From NCBI RefSeq assembly GCF_030116705.1, contig NZ_JAOTIK010000001.1:5794501-5858500 (forward strand): a DNA stretch of 64,000 nucleotides, in the 5' to 3' direction. Origin of the DNA: Streptomyces sp. ML-6 (GTDB lineage Bacteria; Actinomycetota; Actinomycetes; Streptomycetales; Streptomycetaceae). The position numbers were made by a program, and so were the translations under genes. This document shows positions 17,251-28,142 of this stretch, one piece after another. Position 1 is the stretch's first letter, and every line of letters begins with the position of its first letter. The notes beneath the pieces are model-generated. The model did no database searches. It worked only from the letters and a program-made list of their open reading frames with translations, and was not told where the DNA came from.

Positions 17251-19107
17251 ATGCCGATGACCGAGCAGGCCACCGGGGCCCACCACCCCCAGCCGCGGGC
17301 CCGTAACGGCGGGTCCCCCGCCGCCACCGTCGAGCACGTCACGGGCGCGCAGTCCCTCGTCCGCTCCCTGGAGGAAGTGGGCGCCGACACGGTATTCGGC
17401 ATTCCCGGCGGCGCCATCCTCCCGGCGTACGACCCGATGATGGACTCCACCCGGGTCCGCCACGTCCTGGTCCGCCACGAGCAGGGCGCCGGACACGCCG
17501 CCACCGGCTACGCCCAGGCGACCGGCAGGGTCGGCGTCTGCATGGCCACCTCGGGCCCCGGCGCCACCAACCTGGTCACGCCGATCGCCGACGCCCACAT
17601 GGACTCCGTCCCGCTGGTCGCGATCACCGGCCAGGTCGCCTCCAGCGCCATCGGGACGGACGCCTTCCAGGAAGCCGACATCTGCGGCATCACGATGCCG
17701 GTCACCAAGCACAACTTCCTGGTCACCAGGGCCGAGGACATCCCGCACACGATCGCCGAGGCGTTCCACATCGCCTCCACCGGCCGTCCGGGCCCGGTCC
17801 TCGTCGACATCGCCAAGGACGCCCTCCAGGCGAAGACCACGTTCAGCTGGCCGCCCACCCAGGACCTGCCCGGCTACCGCCCGGTCACCAAGCCGCACGC
17901 CAAGCAGATCCGCGAGGCCGCCAAGCTGATCGTCCAGGCCCGCCGCCCGGTGCTCTACGTCGGCGGCGGCGTCATCAAGGCCGGGGCCACCGCCGAGCTG
18001 AAGGTCCTCGCCGAGCTCACCGGAGCGCCCGTCACCACCACGCTGATGGCGCTCGGCGCATTCCCCGACAGCCACCCGCTGCACGTCGGAATGCCGGGCA
18101 TGCACGGTGCGGTCACCGCCGTCACCGCGCTGCAGAAGGCCGACCTGATCGTCGCCGTCGGAGCCCGTTTCGACGACCGCGTCACCGGCAAGCTGGACAG
18201 CTTCGCCCCGTACGCCAAGATCGTCCACGCCGACATCGACCCGGCCGAGATCGGCAAGAACCGCGCCGCCGACGTCCCGATCGTGGGCGACGCCCGCGAG
18301 GTCCTGGCCGACCTGGTCCAGGCCGTCCAGGCCGAGCACACCGACGGCCACGTCGGCGACTACGACGCCTGGTGGAAGGACCTCGACCGCTGGCGCGACA
18401 CCTACCCGCTCGGCTACGACCTGCCCGAGGACGGCAGCCTCTCGCCGCAGCAGGTCATCCAGCGCATCGGACAGCTCGCCCCCGAGGGCACGATCTTCGC
18501 GGCGGGCGTCGGCCAGCACCAGATGTGGGCCTCGCACTTCATCCAGTACGAGCAGCCCGCCACCTGGCTGAACTCCGGCGGCGCCGGAACGATGGGGTAC
18601 GCGGTCCCGGCCGCGATGGGTGCCAAGGCCGGCATGCCCGACCGCACCGTCTGGGCGATCGACGGCGACGGCTGCTTCCAGATGACCAACCAGGAACTCA
18701 CCACCTGCGCGCTCAACAACATCCCGATCAAGGTCGCGATCATCAACAACGGCGCGCTCGGGATGGTCCGCCAGTGGCAGACCCTGTTCTACAACCAGCG
18801 GTACTCCAACACCGTCCTGCACTCCGGGGCCGACACCGAGGGCGCCCCGGCGAAGGGCACCCGCGTCCCGGACTTCGTCAAGCTGTCCGAGGCCATGGGC
18901 TGCCACGCGATCCGCTGCGAGGACCCGGCCGACCTGGACAAGGTCATCGAAGAGGCCAACTCCATCAACGACCGCCCCGTCGTGATCGACTTCATCGTCC
19001 ACGAGGACGCCATGGTGTGGCCGATGGTCGCCGCCGGTACCTCGAACGACGAGGTCATGGCCGCCCGCGGGGTCCGCCCCGACTTCGGCGACAACGAAGA
19101 CGACTGA
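17251..19107 (+). CDS. ilvB: Acetolactate (acetohydroxyacid) synthase large subunit
   Basis: The 618-residue catalytic subunit of acetohydroxyacid synthase. It condenses two pyruvates to acetolactate (Val/Leu), or pyruvate with 2-oxobutyrate (Ile), using thiamine diphosphate, Mg and FAD. The ThDP-activating Glu77 lies in [15 protein letters not shown], and the Mg/ThDP motif GDG...NN is near residues 471-500. The middle FAD domain is present ([12 protein letters not shown]). ATG 17251 is used; ATG 17257, 6 bases on, fits the GAAGAGA ribosome site better and may be the true start ([10 protein letters not shown]). It is followed by ilvN after 22 bp and by ilvC, and is controlled by the leader attenuator upstream. 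Confidence 0.97.
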   Translation: MPMTEQATGAHHPQPRARNGGSPAATVEHVTGAQSLVRSLEEVGADTVFGIPGGAILPAYDPMMDSTRVRHVLVRHEQGAGHAATGYAQATGRVGVCMATSGPGATNLVTPIADAHMDSVPLVAITGQVASSAIGTDAFQEADICGITMPVTKHNFLVTRAEDIPHTIAEAFHIASTGRPGPVLVDIAKDALQAKTTFSWPPTQDLPGYRPVTKPHAKQIREAAKLIVQARRPVLYVGGGVIKAGATAELKVLAELTGAPVTTTLMALGAFPDSHPLHVGMPGMHGAVTAVTALQKADLIVAVGARFDDRVTGKLDSFAPYAKIVHADIDPAEIGKNRAADVPIVGDAREVLADLVQAVQAEHTDGHVGDYDAWWKDLDRWRDTYPLGYDLPEDGSLSPQQVIQRIGQLAPEGTIFAAGVGQHQMWASHFIQYEQPATWLNSGGAGTMGYAVPAAMGAKAGMPDRTVWAIDGDGCFQMTNQELTTCALNNIPIKVAIINNGALGMVRQWQTLFYNQRYSNTVLHSGADTEGAPAKGTRVPDFVKLSEAMGCHAIRCEDPADLDKVIEEANSINDRPVVIDFIVHEDAMVWPMVAAGTSNDEVMAARGVRPDFGDNEDD

Positions 19108-19129
19108 GAGACAGAGAGAGACCGACTCC

Positions 19130-19657
19130 ATGTCCACCAAGCACACGCTCTCCGTCCTGGTCGAGAACAAGCCCGGTGTCCTCGCCCGGATCACCGCCCT
19201 GTTCTCCCGCCGCGGCTTCAACATCGACTCGCTCGCGGTCGGTACCACCGAACACCCCGACATCTCCCGCATCACCATCGTCGTGAGTGTCGAGGACCTG
19301 CCACTGGAGCAGGTGACCAAGCAGCTCAACAAGCTGGTCAACGTCCTGAAGATCGTCGAACTCGAGCCGTCCGCTGCGATCCAGCGCGAGCTCGTCCTGG
19401 TGAAGGTCCGCGCCGACAACGAGACCCGCTCCCAGATCGTCGAGATCGTCAAGCTGTTCCGGGCCAAGACCGTGGACGTCTCCCCCGAGGCCGTCACGAT
19501 CGAGGCGACCGGCGGCGCCGACAAGCTGGAGGCCATGCTCAAGATGCTGGAGCAGTACGGCATCAAGGAGCTGGTCCAGTCGGGCACCATCGCCATAGGG
19601 CGCGGCGCGCGCTCGATCACCGACCGTTCGCTGCGCGCCCTGGACCGTACGGCGTAG
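19130..19657 (+). CDS. ilvN: Acetolactate synthase small regulatory subunit
   Basis: The 175-residue regulatory partner of IlvB. The N-terminal ACT domain (HTLSVLVENKPGVLARITALF) binds valine for feedback inhibition; a second, C-terminal ACT-like half (ELVLVKVRADNETRSQIVEIV) follows. Binding to IlvB raises catalytic activity and confers valine sensitivity. The length is normal for the family. It lies 22 bp after ilvB, with purine-rich GAGAGACAGAGAGAG just upstream as ribosome site. A short GGACCC/GGGTCC hairpin follows its stop, but ilvC lies only 114 bp on and is likely to be in the same transcript at least in part. Confidence 0.96.
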   Translation: MSTKHTLSVLVENKPGVLARITALFSRRGFNIDSLAVGTTEHPDISRITIVVSVEDLPLEQVTKQLNKLVNVLKIVELEPSAAIQRELVLVKVRADNETRSQIVEIVKLFRAKTVDVSPEAVTIEATGGADKLEAMLKMLEQYGIKELVQSGTIAIGRGARSITDRSLRALDRTA

Positions 19658-20773
<1,116 letters not shown>

Positions 20774-20779
20774 CACCGG

Positions 20780-20817
20780 CGCCCCGGGGGCGGGCCCTGC
20801 GGCCCGCCCCCGGGGCG
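20780..20817 (+). terminator. Terminator of the ilvBNC operon
   Basis: A perfect 17-bp GC inverted repeat (20780-20796 with 20801-20817) with a CTGC loop, starting 7 bases after the ilvC stop. Confidence 0.85.
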
Positions 20818-21048
20818 TTCCCGTCGTTCCACCGCCGGAAGAAGCGGCGCGCCGTACGTGTGTACAAGTCGTCCACCCCCGTGTGGGTGATCCTTCCGAG
20901 GGGGCGCAGTGCGCCTCCGGTCACATGACTACACTGCTCCACACATACACGCGTCAGGCCCACAGTGTCGTGCGTCTTCCACGCGGCAAGCCCCTCCACG
21001 CCTGCGGCCGTCGGGACGGCCGTCCGCACTGGAACTGTGAGGACTCAC

Positions 21049-22641
21049 GTGAGCTCGAAACCTGTCGTACTCATCGCTGAAGAGCTGTCGCCCGCCACGG
21101 TTGACGCCCTGGGCCCGGACTTCGAGATCCGGCACTGCAACGGCGCGGACCGCGCCGAGCTCCTCCCGGCGATCGCCGACGTCGACGCCATCCTGGTCCG
21201 CTCGGCCACCAAGGTCGACGCCGAGGCCATCGCCGCCGCCGGGAAGCTGAAGGTCGTCGCACGCGCGGGCGTCGGTCTGGACAACGTGGACGTCTCCGCC
21301 GCCACCAAGGCGGGCGTGATGGTCGTCAACGCCCCGACCTCCAACATCGTCACCGCCGCCGAGCTGGCCTGCGGTCTGCTGGTCGCCACCGCGCGCAACA
21401 TCCCGCAGGCCAACACCGCCCTCAAGAACGGCGAGTGGAAGCGCTCGAAGTACACCGGCGTCGAGCTGAGCGAGAAGACCCTCGGCGTCGTCGGCCTCGG
21501 CCGGATCGGCGTCCTGGTCGCCCAGCGCATGTCGGCCTTCGGCATGAAGATCGTCGCGTACGACCCCTACGTGCAGCCCGCGCGGGCCGCGCAGATGGGC
21601 GTCAAGCTCCTCTCGCTCGACGAGCTGCTGGAGGTCGCCGACTTCATCACCGTGCACCTGCCCAAGACCCCCGAGACGATCGGCCTGATCGGCGACGAGG
21701 CGCTGCACAAGGTGAAGCCCTCGGTGCGCATCGTCAACGCCGCGCGCGGCGGCATCGTCGACGAGGCGGCACTCGCCTCCGCGCTCAAGGAGGGCCGCGT
21801 CGCGGGCGCCGGCCTCGACGTGTACGCGAAGGAGCCCTGCACGGACTCCCCGCTGTTCGCGTTCGACCAGGTCGTCTGCACCCCGCACCTCGGCGCCTCC
21901 ACCGACGAGGCCCAGGAGAAGGCGGGCATCGCGGTCGCCAAGTCCGTGCGCCTGGCCCTCGCCGGCGAGCTCGTGCCGGACGCGGTCAACGTCCAGGGCG
22001 GCGTGATCGCCGAGGACGTGCGTCCGGGCCTGCCGCTCGCCGAGAAGCTCGGCCGGATCTTCACCGCGCTCGCGGGCGAGGTCGCGGTCCGCCTCGACGT
22101 CGAGGTGTACGGCGAGATCACCCAGCACGACGTCAAGGTGCTCGAACTCTCCGCGCTCAAGGGCGTGTTCGAGGACGTCGTCGACGAGACCGTGTCGTAC
22201 GTGAACGCCCCGCTCTTCGCGCAGGAGCGCGGTGTCGAGGTCCGTCTCACCACCAGCTCCGAGTCGCCCGACCACCGCAACGTGGTCACCGTCCGCGGCA
22301 CGCTCTCGGGCGGCGAGGAGGTCGCGGTCTCCGGCACGCTGGCCGGCCCCAAGCACCTCCAGAAGATCGTCGCCGTCGGCGAGTACGACGTGGACCTGGC
22401 GCTGGCCGACCACATGGTCGTGCTGCGCTACGAGGACCGCCCCGGCGTCGTCGGCACGGTCGGCCGGATCCTCGGCGAGGCCGGCCTGAACATCGCGGGC
22501 ATGCAGGTCTCGCGGACGGGCGCGGGCGGCGAGGCGCTGGTCGTGCTCACCGTCGACGACGACGTCCCGGCCGCGGTGCTCGCCGAGATCTCCTCGGAGA
22601 TCGGTGCCGCCTCGGCCCGCACGGTGAACCTGACCGACTGA
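21049..22641 (+). CDS. serA: D-3-phosphoglycerate dehydrogenase
   Basis: A 530-residue enzyme that oxidises 3-phosphoglycerate to phosphohydroxypyruvate, the first step of serine synthesis. It is the long, Mycobacterium-type form. The catalytic and NAD domains (VVGLGRIGVLVAQRM) carry Arg in NAARGGIVDE, Glu in YAKEPCTDS and His in TPHLGAST. An intervening domain follows (about 320-450), then a C-terminal ACT domain (LRYEDRPGVVGTVGRILGE) that senses serine. GTG 21049 has TGAGGACT upstream and gives the conserved SSKPVVLIAEELSPATVDALG start. It has its own transcription unit after the ilvC terminator. The 231-bp upstream region is a likely promoter; I see no riboswitch class in it. Confidence 0.96.
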   Translation: MSSKPVVLIAEELSPATVDALGPDFEIRHCNGADRAELLPAIADVDAILVRSATKVDAEAIAAAGKLKVVARAGVGLDNVDVSAATKAGVMVVNAPTSNIVTAAELACGLLVATARNIPQANTALKNGEWKRSKYTGVELSEKTLGVVGLGRIGVLVAQRMSAFGMKIVAYDPYVQPARAAQMGVKLLSLDELLEVADFITVHLPKTPETIGLIGDEALHKVKPSVRIVNAARGGIVDEAALASALKEGRVAGAGLDVYAKEPCTDSPLFAFDQVVCTPHLGASTDEAQEKAGIAVAKSVRLALAGELVPDAVNVQGGVIAEDVRPGLPLAEKLGRIFTALAGEVAVRLDVEVYGEITQHDVKVLELSALKGVFEDVVDETVSYVNAPLFAQERGVEVRLTTSSESPDHRNVVTVRGTLSGGEEVAVSGTLAGPKHLQKIVAVGEYDVDLALADHMVVLRYEDRPGVVGTVGRILGEAGLNIAGMQVSRTGAGGEALVVLTVDDDVPAAVLAEISSEIGAASARTVNLTD

Positions 22642-22720
22642 CCGGTCCCGGCTCCAGCACGTACCCGGAATCCGGACAACCGTCTTATACGGACGTCTGG
22701 GCGCCGGGTACGCTGCTGTC

Positions 22721-23302
22721 ATGGGACACCGTGAGGACCTGCTCGAAGGCGCCAAGCGCTGCCTGCTGGAGAAGGGATACGCGCGGACGACGGCGCGCGA
22801 CGTCGTGGCCGCCTCCGGCACGAACCTCGCCTCCATCGGCTACCACTACGGCTCCAAGGAGGCTCTGCTCAACCTCGCCTTCCTCAAGGTGACGGAGGAG
22901 TGGGGCGATGCGCTCACCGAGAAGCGGGACGCGGACGGCGACGGGGCGTCCCGGCCGCCGCTCGACCAGTTCCGCGACACCTGGCAGCGGGTGATCGACG
23001 GCTTCGAGGAGACCCGGCCTGTCTGGCGGCTCCAGATGGAGGTCGTCTCCCGGATCGACCAGGACCCGGAGCTGCGGAAGGCCCTGCTGGGCCCGCAGCG
23101 CGAGGGCCGCGGGAGTCTTGCCGGGAACATGCTCGGCATCGACCCGGAGAAGGACCCCGAGAAGGCGCGGGTGGCCGGGCTGTTCTGCCAGGCGCTGCTC
23201 ACGGGCGTGATGGTGCAGTGGCTGATGGACGGCGAATCCGCGCCGTCCGCACAGGATCTGACGGATGGTCTGCAGGCGGTACTGGAGGGGTGGGAGTCCT
23301 GA
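22721..23302 (+). CDS. TetR-family transcriptional regulator
   Basis: A 193-residue repressor-type protein. The N-terminal HTH (CLLEKGYARTTARDVVAASGTNLASIGYHYGSKEALL) is the standard TetR fold; the C-terminal ligand domain is unremarkable. The ATG start at 22721 lies 79 bp after serA in the same direction. It has no adjacent enzyme or transporter gene that would reveal its target, so the regulated gene and ligand are unknown. A hairpin with an 8-bp stem (23342-23362) follows. Confidence 0.87.
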   Translation: MGHREDLLEGAKRCLLEKGYARTTARDVVAASGTNLASIGYHYGSKEALLNLAFLKVTEEWGDALTEKRDADGDGASRPPLDQFRDTWQRVIDGFEETRPVWRLQMEVVSRIDQDPELRKALLGPQREGRGSLAGNMLGIDPEKDPEKARVAGLFCQALLTGVMVQWLMDGESAPSAQDLTDGLQAVLEGWES

Positions 23303-23341
23303 CCGTGCCGGGGGCGGGGGCGCCCCGGTCCGGCGGCACGG

Positions 23342-23362
23342 CGGAACCGTGCGGCGGTTCCG
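23342..23362 (+). terminator. Hairpin after the TetR gene
   Basis: CGGAACCG (23342-23349) and CGGTTCCG (23355-23362) form an 8-bp stem with a 5-base loop. A weaker CGTGCCG/CGGCACG pair lies just upstream. Confidence 0.5.
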
Positions 23363-23462
23363 GGCGACGAAGGGGGAGCAGGGACATGAACGACAGGGTG
23401 CGGGGCCTTCGGGCCTCCCGGCCGGAGCGGGTCGGGGGATGCGGGGGCGGGAGGCGCCCGGC

Positions 23463-24071
23463 ATGCGCCGGACACCGGTCGCCGAGGCCGGTGCGGCTCA
23501 CGGAACCGCTTCCCGGAGCGACGGCCCCGACCCGCCGGACCGCCCCGTGAGCGCCCGCGCCGGGGAGACCTTCGCCCTCGCCCGAGCACTGGCCGACGTC
23601 CGGGAACTGCTGGCCGGCCCGGTGCCGGAGGCCGGTCCCACCGTGGCCGAGGGCGAGCCGGGCACGGGGGAGTGGACCACCACCACCGGCCCGGGATTCC
23701 GCATCGTCCCGCTCTGGGAGGGCGACTCGCTGACCGGCGTGCACGGACCCGAGTGGAACGAGGCCGTGGACGCGTCCGAGTCCCATCTCGCCGATCTGGC
23801 GGCGGAGTTGGACCGCGAGTGGGGTCCGCGCCGGGTGGTGCCCCTGCACGTGCCGATGCTGCGCCGCCAACGGGGCGTCCAGGTCGAGCCGCTGTTCGAG
23901 GCGCTGTTCTCCGAGGACCTCTACGGGGACCTGACGGTCTGGGGTCCGGTCGTCGGCACCGGCCGCTGGGTCGCGCTGGGCGTGGGCCACAGCGACGGGG
24001 ACGCGCCGCTGGTGCTGGCCGCCCTCGTCAGCCTCCGGCCCGTCACCGCCCCGGACACCGACGACGGGTGA
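23463..24071 (+). CDS. Conserved hypothetical protein (start uncertain, possible frameshift)
   Basis: About 202 residues from ATG 23463, which has GGGAGG 8 bases upstream. From residue 29 (SARAGETFALARALADVRELL) to the end it is well-ordered, with an alternating hydrophobic pattern and a TVWGPVVGTGRWVALGVGHSDGD core. I do not recognise a named domain. The first ~28 residues are low-complexity. A stronger ribosome site (GGGGGAG) precedes ATG 23386 in another frame, which stays open to 23550 and overlaps. A +1/-1 change in the G-rich stretch 23415-23460 would join the two. GTG 23547 is a further start option. No function is proposed. Confidence 0.6.
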   Translation: MRRTPVAEAGAAHGTASRSDGPDPPDRPVSARAGETFALARALADVRELLAGPVPEAGPTVAEGEPGTGEWTTTTGPGFRIVPLWEGDSLTGVHGPEWNEAVDASESHLADLAAELDREWGPRRVVPLHVPMLRRQRGVQVEPLFEALFSEDLYGDLTVWGPVVGTGRWVALGVGHSDGDAPLVLAALVSLRPVTAPDTDDG

Positions 24072-24097
24072 CCGGGGCCGGCCGGTGATCCAGGACG

Positions 24098-25273
24098 TCA
24101 GGACGTCGGCGGGGCCGCCGGGCCCCGGACGGTCCGCAGGCGCGCGGTCTTGAGCGCCATGTGGAGCAGCAGCCGGTCCTCGCCGTCGTTCAGGTCGAGT
24201 CCGGTGAGCTGCTGGATCCGGGAGAGCCGGTAGTACAGCGTCTGGCGGTGGACGCCCAGCTCGGCGGCGGTCCGGGAGGCCTGGCCCGCGCAGTCGAGGA
24301 ACACCTCGGCGGTGTGGGCCAGCTCCTTGTGCGCGGGGGTGAGCAGGGCGCGGACGGCGAAGTCCGCGGCCGCCCCCGCCGGAAGCGCGGTCAACAGCCG
24401 GTACGGGCCGATCGCGGGCCAACCGGCGATCGGGCCGAAGCGGGACTCGGCCGCCGCGGCGCGGGCCGCGCCCGCCGCCTCGTGCCAGGCCGCGCCCAGG
24501 TCCGCGAGGCCCCGGCGGGGGGCGGAGATCCCGGCGGTGGCGTCCCGGCCGACGGTGGAACGCAGCCGCTCCGCAGCGGTGAGGGCCGGTGCGAGGACCT
24601 CGGCCGAGCGCAGCCGGACCAGCGTGGCCAGCGCCGGGAGCCCGGCGTCCGGGAGCGGGACGGAGGCCAGCGCCGCAGCCGACGGCACCGTACGGACCGA
24701 CGGCGGTTCGTCCGGCCACGGCGTCACGCACACCACCGCGTGCAGCCCCTCCGCGTCCGGCCCCAGCGCCTCGTGCAGCGCGGCCACCGCCATGTCGCGC
24801 TGCCAGCCCCGCCCCGCGGTCAGGACCGCGCCGAACTCGCGGGACGGGTCCGAGCCCGCCCGCGCCTCGGCGGCGAGCAGCGCCCCGATCCGGGCCGCCA
24901 CCTCCATCGCCGCCTTCAGCTGCTCGTCGGTCGGCCCCGGCTCGGCGTCGAGCAGCCACACGTAACCGAGCACGGCGCTCCGATGGCGTACGGGAAGACA
25001 GAGCCGGTCCCGGAAGACCCCGGCCTCCGGGGCGGCCGGGATGCGGACCGGGCCGGTGGCGCGCGTGATGCCGAAGCCCTCGAACCAGGCGCGGACCGCG
25101 GGGGTGGAGCGGCGGGTCAGGATCGAGCGGGTGCGGACCGGGTCCATCGCGCTGTCGTCGTCGCTGTCGTGCGCGCCGAAGGCGACCAGCGCGAAATCCC
25201 GGTCCTCCAGCGTCGCCGGAGCGCCGAGCAGGCCGGAGATCTCGTCCACCAGCTCCTGGTAATCGCCCTTCAC
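24098..25273 (-). CDS. PucR/CdaR-type regulator, divergent from proline catabolic genes
   Basis: A 391-residue regulator. A GAF-like N-terminal half is followed by a C-terminal PucR HTH (HTH_30) with [34 protein letters not shown], the family's signature. Related Streptomyces and Corynebacterium regulators activate proline dehydrogenase genes when proline is present. Here the gene is transcribed away from proline dehydrogenase across 178 bp that contains an 18-bp palindrome (25293-25310), so it is the probable activator of the pair at 25452-28062. ATG 25273 is the only good start. Confidence 0.85.
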   Translation of the reverse strand: MKGDYQELVDEISGLLGAPATLEDRDFALVAFGAHDSDDDSAMDPVRTRSILTRRSTPAVRAWFEGFGITRATGPVRIPAAPEAGVFRDRLCLPVRHRSAVLGYVWLLDAEPGPTDEQLKAAMEVAARIGALLAAEARAGSDPSREFGAVLTAGRGWQRDMAVAALHEALGPDAEGLHAVVCVTPWPDEPPSVRTVPSAAALASVPLPDAGLPALATLVRLRSAEVLAPALTAAERLRSTVGRDATAGISAPRRGLADLGAAWHEAAGAARAAAAESRFGPIAGWPAIGPYRLLTALPAGAAADFAVRALLTPAHKELAHTAEVFLDCAGQASRTAAELGVHRQTLYYRLSRIQQLTGLDLNDGEDRLLLHMALKTARLRTVRGPAAPPTS

Positions 25274-25292
25274 CCGGCCATTCTCGCACCCC

Positions 25293-25310
25293 CTCAGACA
25301 AATGTCTGAG
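25293..25310. promoter_or_regulatory. Palindrome between the PucR regulator and proline dehydrogenase
   Basis: CTCAGACA-AA-TGTCTGAG is a perfect 8-bp dyad with a 2-base centre, 20 bp upstream of the regulator ATG. It is a candidate operator for the PucR protein. A possible -10 TAGATT for the proline dehydrogenase gene lies at 25365-25370. Confidence 0.5.
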
Positions 25311-25451
25311 AACCGGGGAACGGATGCGTGACAGCTGTCGATGGCACACGATCGGGGAGATCCTTAGATTTCACGGTGGTTCTCCGTGCCGTACCGGTCT
25401 GTTCCCCATGTCCCGGTATGGCCTTCGTTCGTACTTTCCGTGGAGGTGCCC

Positions 25452-26378
25452 GTGCTGGGTCCCGTGATTCTCGCCGCGTCCCGCAGCGACAAGATGCGTC
25501 GTTTCGTCTCGGCGGCACCTGGCACCAAGCAGGTCGTCGACCGGTTCATCGCCGGTGAGACCGTCGACCAGGTCGTCCCGGTCATCGAGGACGCCGCCGC
25601 CAAGGGCCTCGAGGTCACCCTCGACGTGGTGGGCGAGGACATCACCACCCGCGAGCAGGCCGCCGCCGCCCGGGACGCCTACCTGGAGCTGATCGAGCGC
25701 CTCAAGGGCCTGGACCTGGGCACCAGGGCCGAGATGTCCGTCAAGCTCTCCATGTTCGGCCAGGCGCTGGAGGGCGGGCACGAGCTGGCGCTCGCCAACG
25801 TCCGCCCGGTCGTCGAGGCCGCCGCCGCGATCGGCACCACGGTCACCCTGGACGCCGAGGACCACACCACCCTCGACTCGATGTTCGCCATCCACGAGGA
25901 GCTGCGGAAGGACTTCCCGCAGACCGGCTGTGTGATCCAGGCCTACCTGTTCCGCACCGAGGAGGACGCCCGCCGCCTGGCCGCCGCCGGCAGCCGCGTC
26001 CGCATAGTGAAGGGCGCCTACAAGGAGCCCGCCTCCGTCGCTTACCAGGACAAGGCCGAGATCGACAAGGCGTACGTCCGCATCCTCAAGACCCTGATGG
26101 AGGGCGAGGGTTACCCGATGATCGGGTCCCACGACCCGCGTCTGATCGCCATCGCCCAGGAGCTGGGACGCAAGGCAGGGCGCAAACTGGACGAGTACGA
26201 GTTCCAGATGCTGTACGGCATCCGCAGCGACGAGCACCTCCGCCTCGCGGCCGAGGGCCACCGGATGCGGGTCTACACCGCGTACGGCACCGACTGGTAC
26301 GGCTACTTCATGCGCCGTCTCGCGGAGAAGCCGGCGAACCTGATGTTCTTCGGCCGTTCCATCCTCACCAAGGGCTGA
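25452..26378 (+). CDS. Proline dehydrogenase (monofunctional)
   Basis: A 308-residue FAD-dependent enzyme that oxidises proline to 1-pyrroline-5-carboxylate and passes electrons to the respiratory chain. The beta8/alpha8 barrel signatures are visible: TLDAEDHTT, VIQAYLFRTEEDARRL, RIVKGAYKEP and the C-terminal MLYGIRSDEHLRLAAEGH with RVYTAYGTDWYGYFMRR, which binds the substrate carboxylate. The length matches the short Thermus/Deinococcus-type enzyme. GTG 25452 has GGAGG 5 bases upstream and gives the expected LGPVILAASRSDKMRRFVS start. It is 52 bp from the P5C dehydrogenase gene, forming a two-gene catabolic operon. Confidence 0.94.
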   Translation: MLGPVILAASRSDKMRRFVSAAPGTKQVVDRFIAGETVDQVVPVIEDAAAKGLEVTLDVVGEDITTREQAAAARDAYLELIERLKGLDLGTRAEMSVKLSMFGQALEGGHELALANVRPVVEAAAAIGTTVTLDAEDHTTLDSMFAIHEELRKDFPQTGCVIQAYLFRTEEDARRLAAAGSRVRIVKGAYKEPASVAYQDKAEIDKAYVRILKTLMEGEGYPMIGSHDPRLIAIAQELGRKAGRKLDEYEFQMLYGIRSDEHLRLAAEGHRMRVYTAYGTDWYGYFMRRLAEKPANLMFFGRSILTKG

Positions 26379-26430
26379 ACCGGCCCCAGGCCGCCCCCAT
26401 CCCCGCCGACACCAAGGAGACAAGGCACTC

Positions 26431-28062
26431 ATGGACGCTGTGACCCAGGTTCCCGCGCCGGTCAACGAGCCGGTCCACTCCTACGCCCCGGGAAGCCCGG
26501 AGCGTGCCCGCCTGGAGGTGAAGCTCAAGGAGCTCGCCGAGAACCCGATCGACCTTCCGATGACCATCGGCGGCGAGAAGCGGATGGGTGGCGGCGAGCG
26601 CTTCGACGTCGTGCAGCCGCACAACCACAAGGCCGTCATCGGCACCTTCGCCAACGCCACGCAGAAGGACGCGCAGGACGCGATCGACGCCGCGCTGGCC
26701 GCCGCCCCGGCGTGGCGCGCGATGTCCTTCGACGACCGCGCCGCGATCATCCTGCGCGCCGCCGAGCTGCTGGCCGGCCCGTGGCGCGAGACGATGGCCG
26801 CCTCCACGATGCTCGGCCAGTCCAAGACCGCCCAGCAGGCCGAGATCGACACCCCCTGCGAGCTCGTCGACTTCTGGCGCTTCAACGTGCACTACGCGCG
26901 CCAGATCCTGGCCGAGCAGCCCCCGGCCAACGCGCCGGGCGTGTGGAACCGCATGGACCACCGCCCGCTGGAGGGCTTCGTCTACGCGATCACGCCGTTC
27001 AACTTCACGGCCATCGCGGGCAACCTGCCCACCGCCCCCGCCCTCATGGGCAACGTCGTGGTGTGGAAGCCGTCCCCGACGCAGACCCACGCCGCCGTGC
27101 TGCTGATGCAGCTCCTGGAGGAGGCCGGCCTGCCCAAGGGCGTCATCAACCTGGTGACCGGCGACGGCATCGCCGTCTCCGAGGTGGCCCTGAACCACCG
27201 CGACCTGGCCGGCATCCACTTCACCGGCTCGACCCCCACCTTCCAGCACCTGTGGAAGACGGTCGGCAACAACATCGCCAACTACCGCACCTACCCGCGG
27301 CTCGTCGGCGAGACCGGCGGCAAGGACTTCGTCGTCGCCCACCCGTCGGCCGACCACGCCGTCCTGAAGACCGCGCTGACCCGCGGCTCCTTCGAGTTCC
27401 AGGGCCAGAAGTGTTCGGCCTCCTCCCGGGCGTACATCCCGGCCTCCATCTGGAACTCCGGTTTCAAGGAGAAGTTCGCCGCCGAGGTCGACTCCATCAC
27501 CATGGGTGACGTCACCGACCTGTCGAACTTCATCGGCGCCGTCATCGACGACCGCTCCTTCGCCAAGAACAAGGCCGCGATCGACCGCGCCAAGTCGGAC
27601 CCGTCCTGCACGATCATCGCGGGCGGCACGTACGACGACTCGGTGGGCTACTTCGTCCGCCCGACCGTCATCGAGTGCACCGACCCGGCCAACGAGGTCT
27701 TCACGACCGAGTACTTCGGCCCGATCCTCGCCGTGCACGTCTACGAGGACGACAAGTACGACGAGATGCTGGAGCAGATGGAGTCGGTCTCCGACTACGC
27801 GCTGACCGGCTCCGTCATCGCGAACGACCGCGCCGCGGCCGCGCACACGATGGAGAAGCTGCGGTACGCCGCGGGCAACTTCTACATCAACGACAAGTCG
27901 ACCGGCGCCGTCGTCGGCCAGCAACCCTTCGGCGGCGGCCGTGCCTCGGGCACGAACGACAAGGCGGGTGCCCCGCAGAACCTCCAGCGCTGGACGCTGA
28001 CCCGGGCCATCAAGGAGACGCTGGTCCCGCCGACCGACTACACCTACCCCCACCAGGGCTGA
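26431..28062 (+). CDS. pruA: 1-pyrroline-5-carboxylate dehydrogenase
   Basis: A 543-residue NAD-dependent aldehyde dehydrogenase that converts glutamate semialdehyde/P5C to glutamate, completing proline breakdown. The catalytic Cys328 lies in FEFQGQKCSASSRAY and the general base Glu294 in RLVGETGGKD. The P5C-dehydrogenase-specific N-terminus (PIDLPMTIGGEKRMGGGE) and the C-terminal FGGGRASGTNDKAGAPQNL are present. ATG 26431 has AAGGAGA upstream. It is cotranscribed with proline dehydrogenase. Two strong hairpins follow, the second shared with the convergent nitroreductase region. Confidence 0.95.
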   Translation: MDAVTQVPAPVNEPVHSYAPGSPERARLEVKLKELAENPIDLPMTIGGEKRMGGGERFDVVQPHNHKAVIGTFANATQKDAQDAIDAALAAAPAWRAMSFDDRAAIILRAAELLAGPWRETMAASTMLGQSKTAQQAEIDTPCELVDFWRFNVHYARQILAEQPPANAPGVWNRMDHRPLEGFVYAITPFNFTAIAGNLPTAPALMGNVVVWKPSPTQTHAAVLLMQLLEEAGLPKGVINLVTGDGIAVSEVALNHRDLAGIHFTGSTPTFQHLWKTVGNNIANYRTYPRLVGETGGKDFVVAHPSADHAVLKTALTRGSFEFQGQKCSASSRAYIPASIWNSGFKEKFAAEVDSITMGDVTDLSNFIGAVIDDRSFAKNKAAIDRAKSDPSCTIIAGGTYDDSVGYFVRPTVIECTDPANEVFTTEYFGPILAVHVYEDDKYDEMLEQMESVSDYALTGSVIANDRAAAAHTMEKLRYAAGNFYINDKSTGAVVGQQPFGGGRASGTNDKAGAPQNLQRWTLTRAIKETLVPPTDYTYPHQG

Positions 28063-28068
28063 CACCCC

Positions 28069-28095
28069 CGGGGCGCCGCCACCCCCGGCGCCCCG
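28069..28095 (+). terminator. Terminator of the proline catabolic operon
   Basis: A perfect 10-bp inverted repeat CGGGGCGCCG/CGGCGCCCCG with a 7-base loop, 6 bases after the pruA stop. Confidence 0.8.
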
Positions 28096-28104
28096 CCGTG
28101 AACT

Positions 28105-28142
28105 CCGCCTCCCGACCGGTTCCCCTGCCGGCCGGGAGGCGG
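28105..28142. terminator. Second, bidirectional hairpin
   Basis: A 15-bp inverted repeat with one mismatch (28105-28119 with 28128-28142) and an 8-base loop, between convergent genes. Confidence 0.7.

Noticed and set aside
20818..21048. Possible T-box or riboswitch upstream of serA
   Set aside because: Only a short GC hairpin near 21005-21022 is visible; no T-box sequence, specifier loop or terminator was found.
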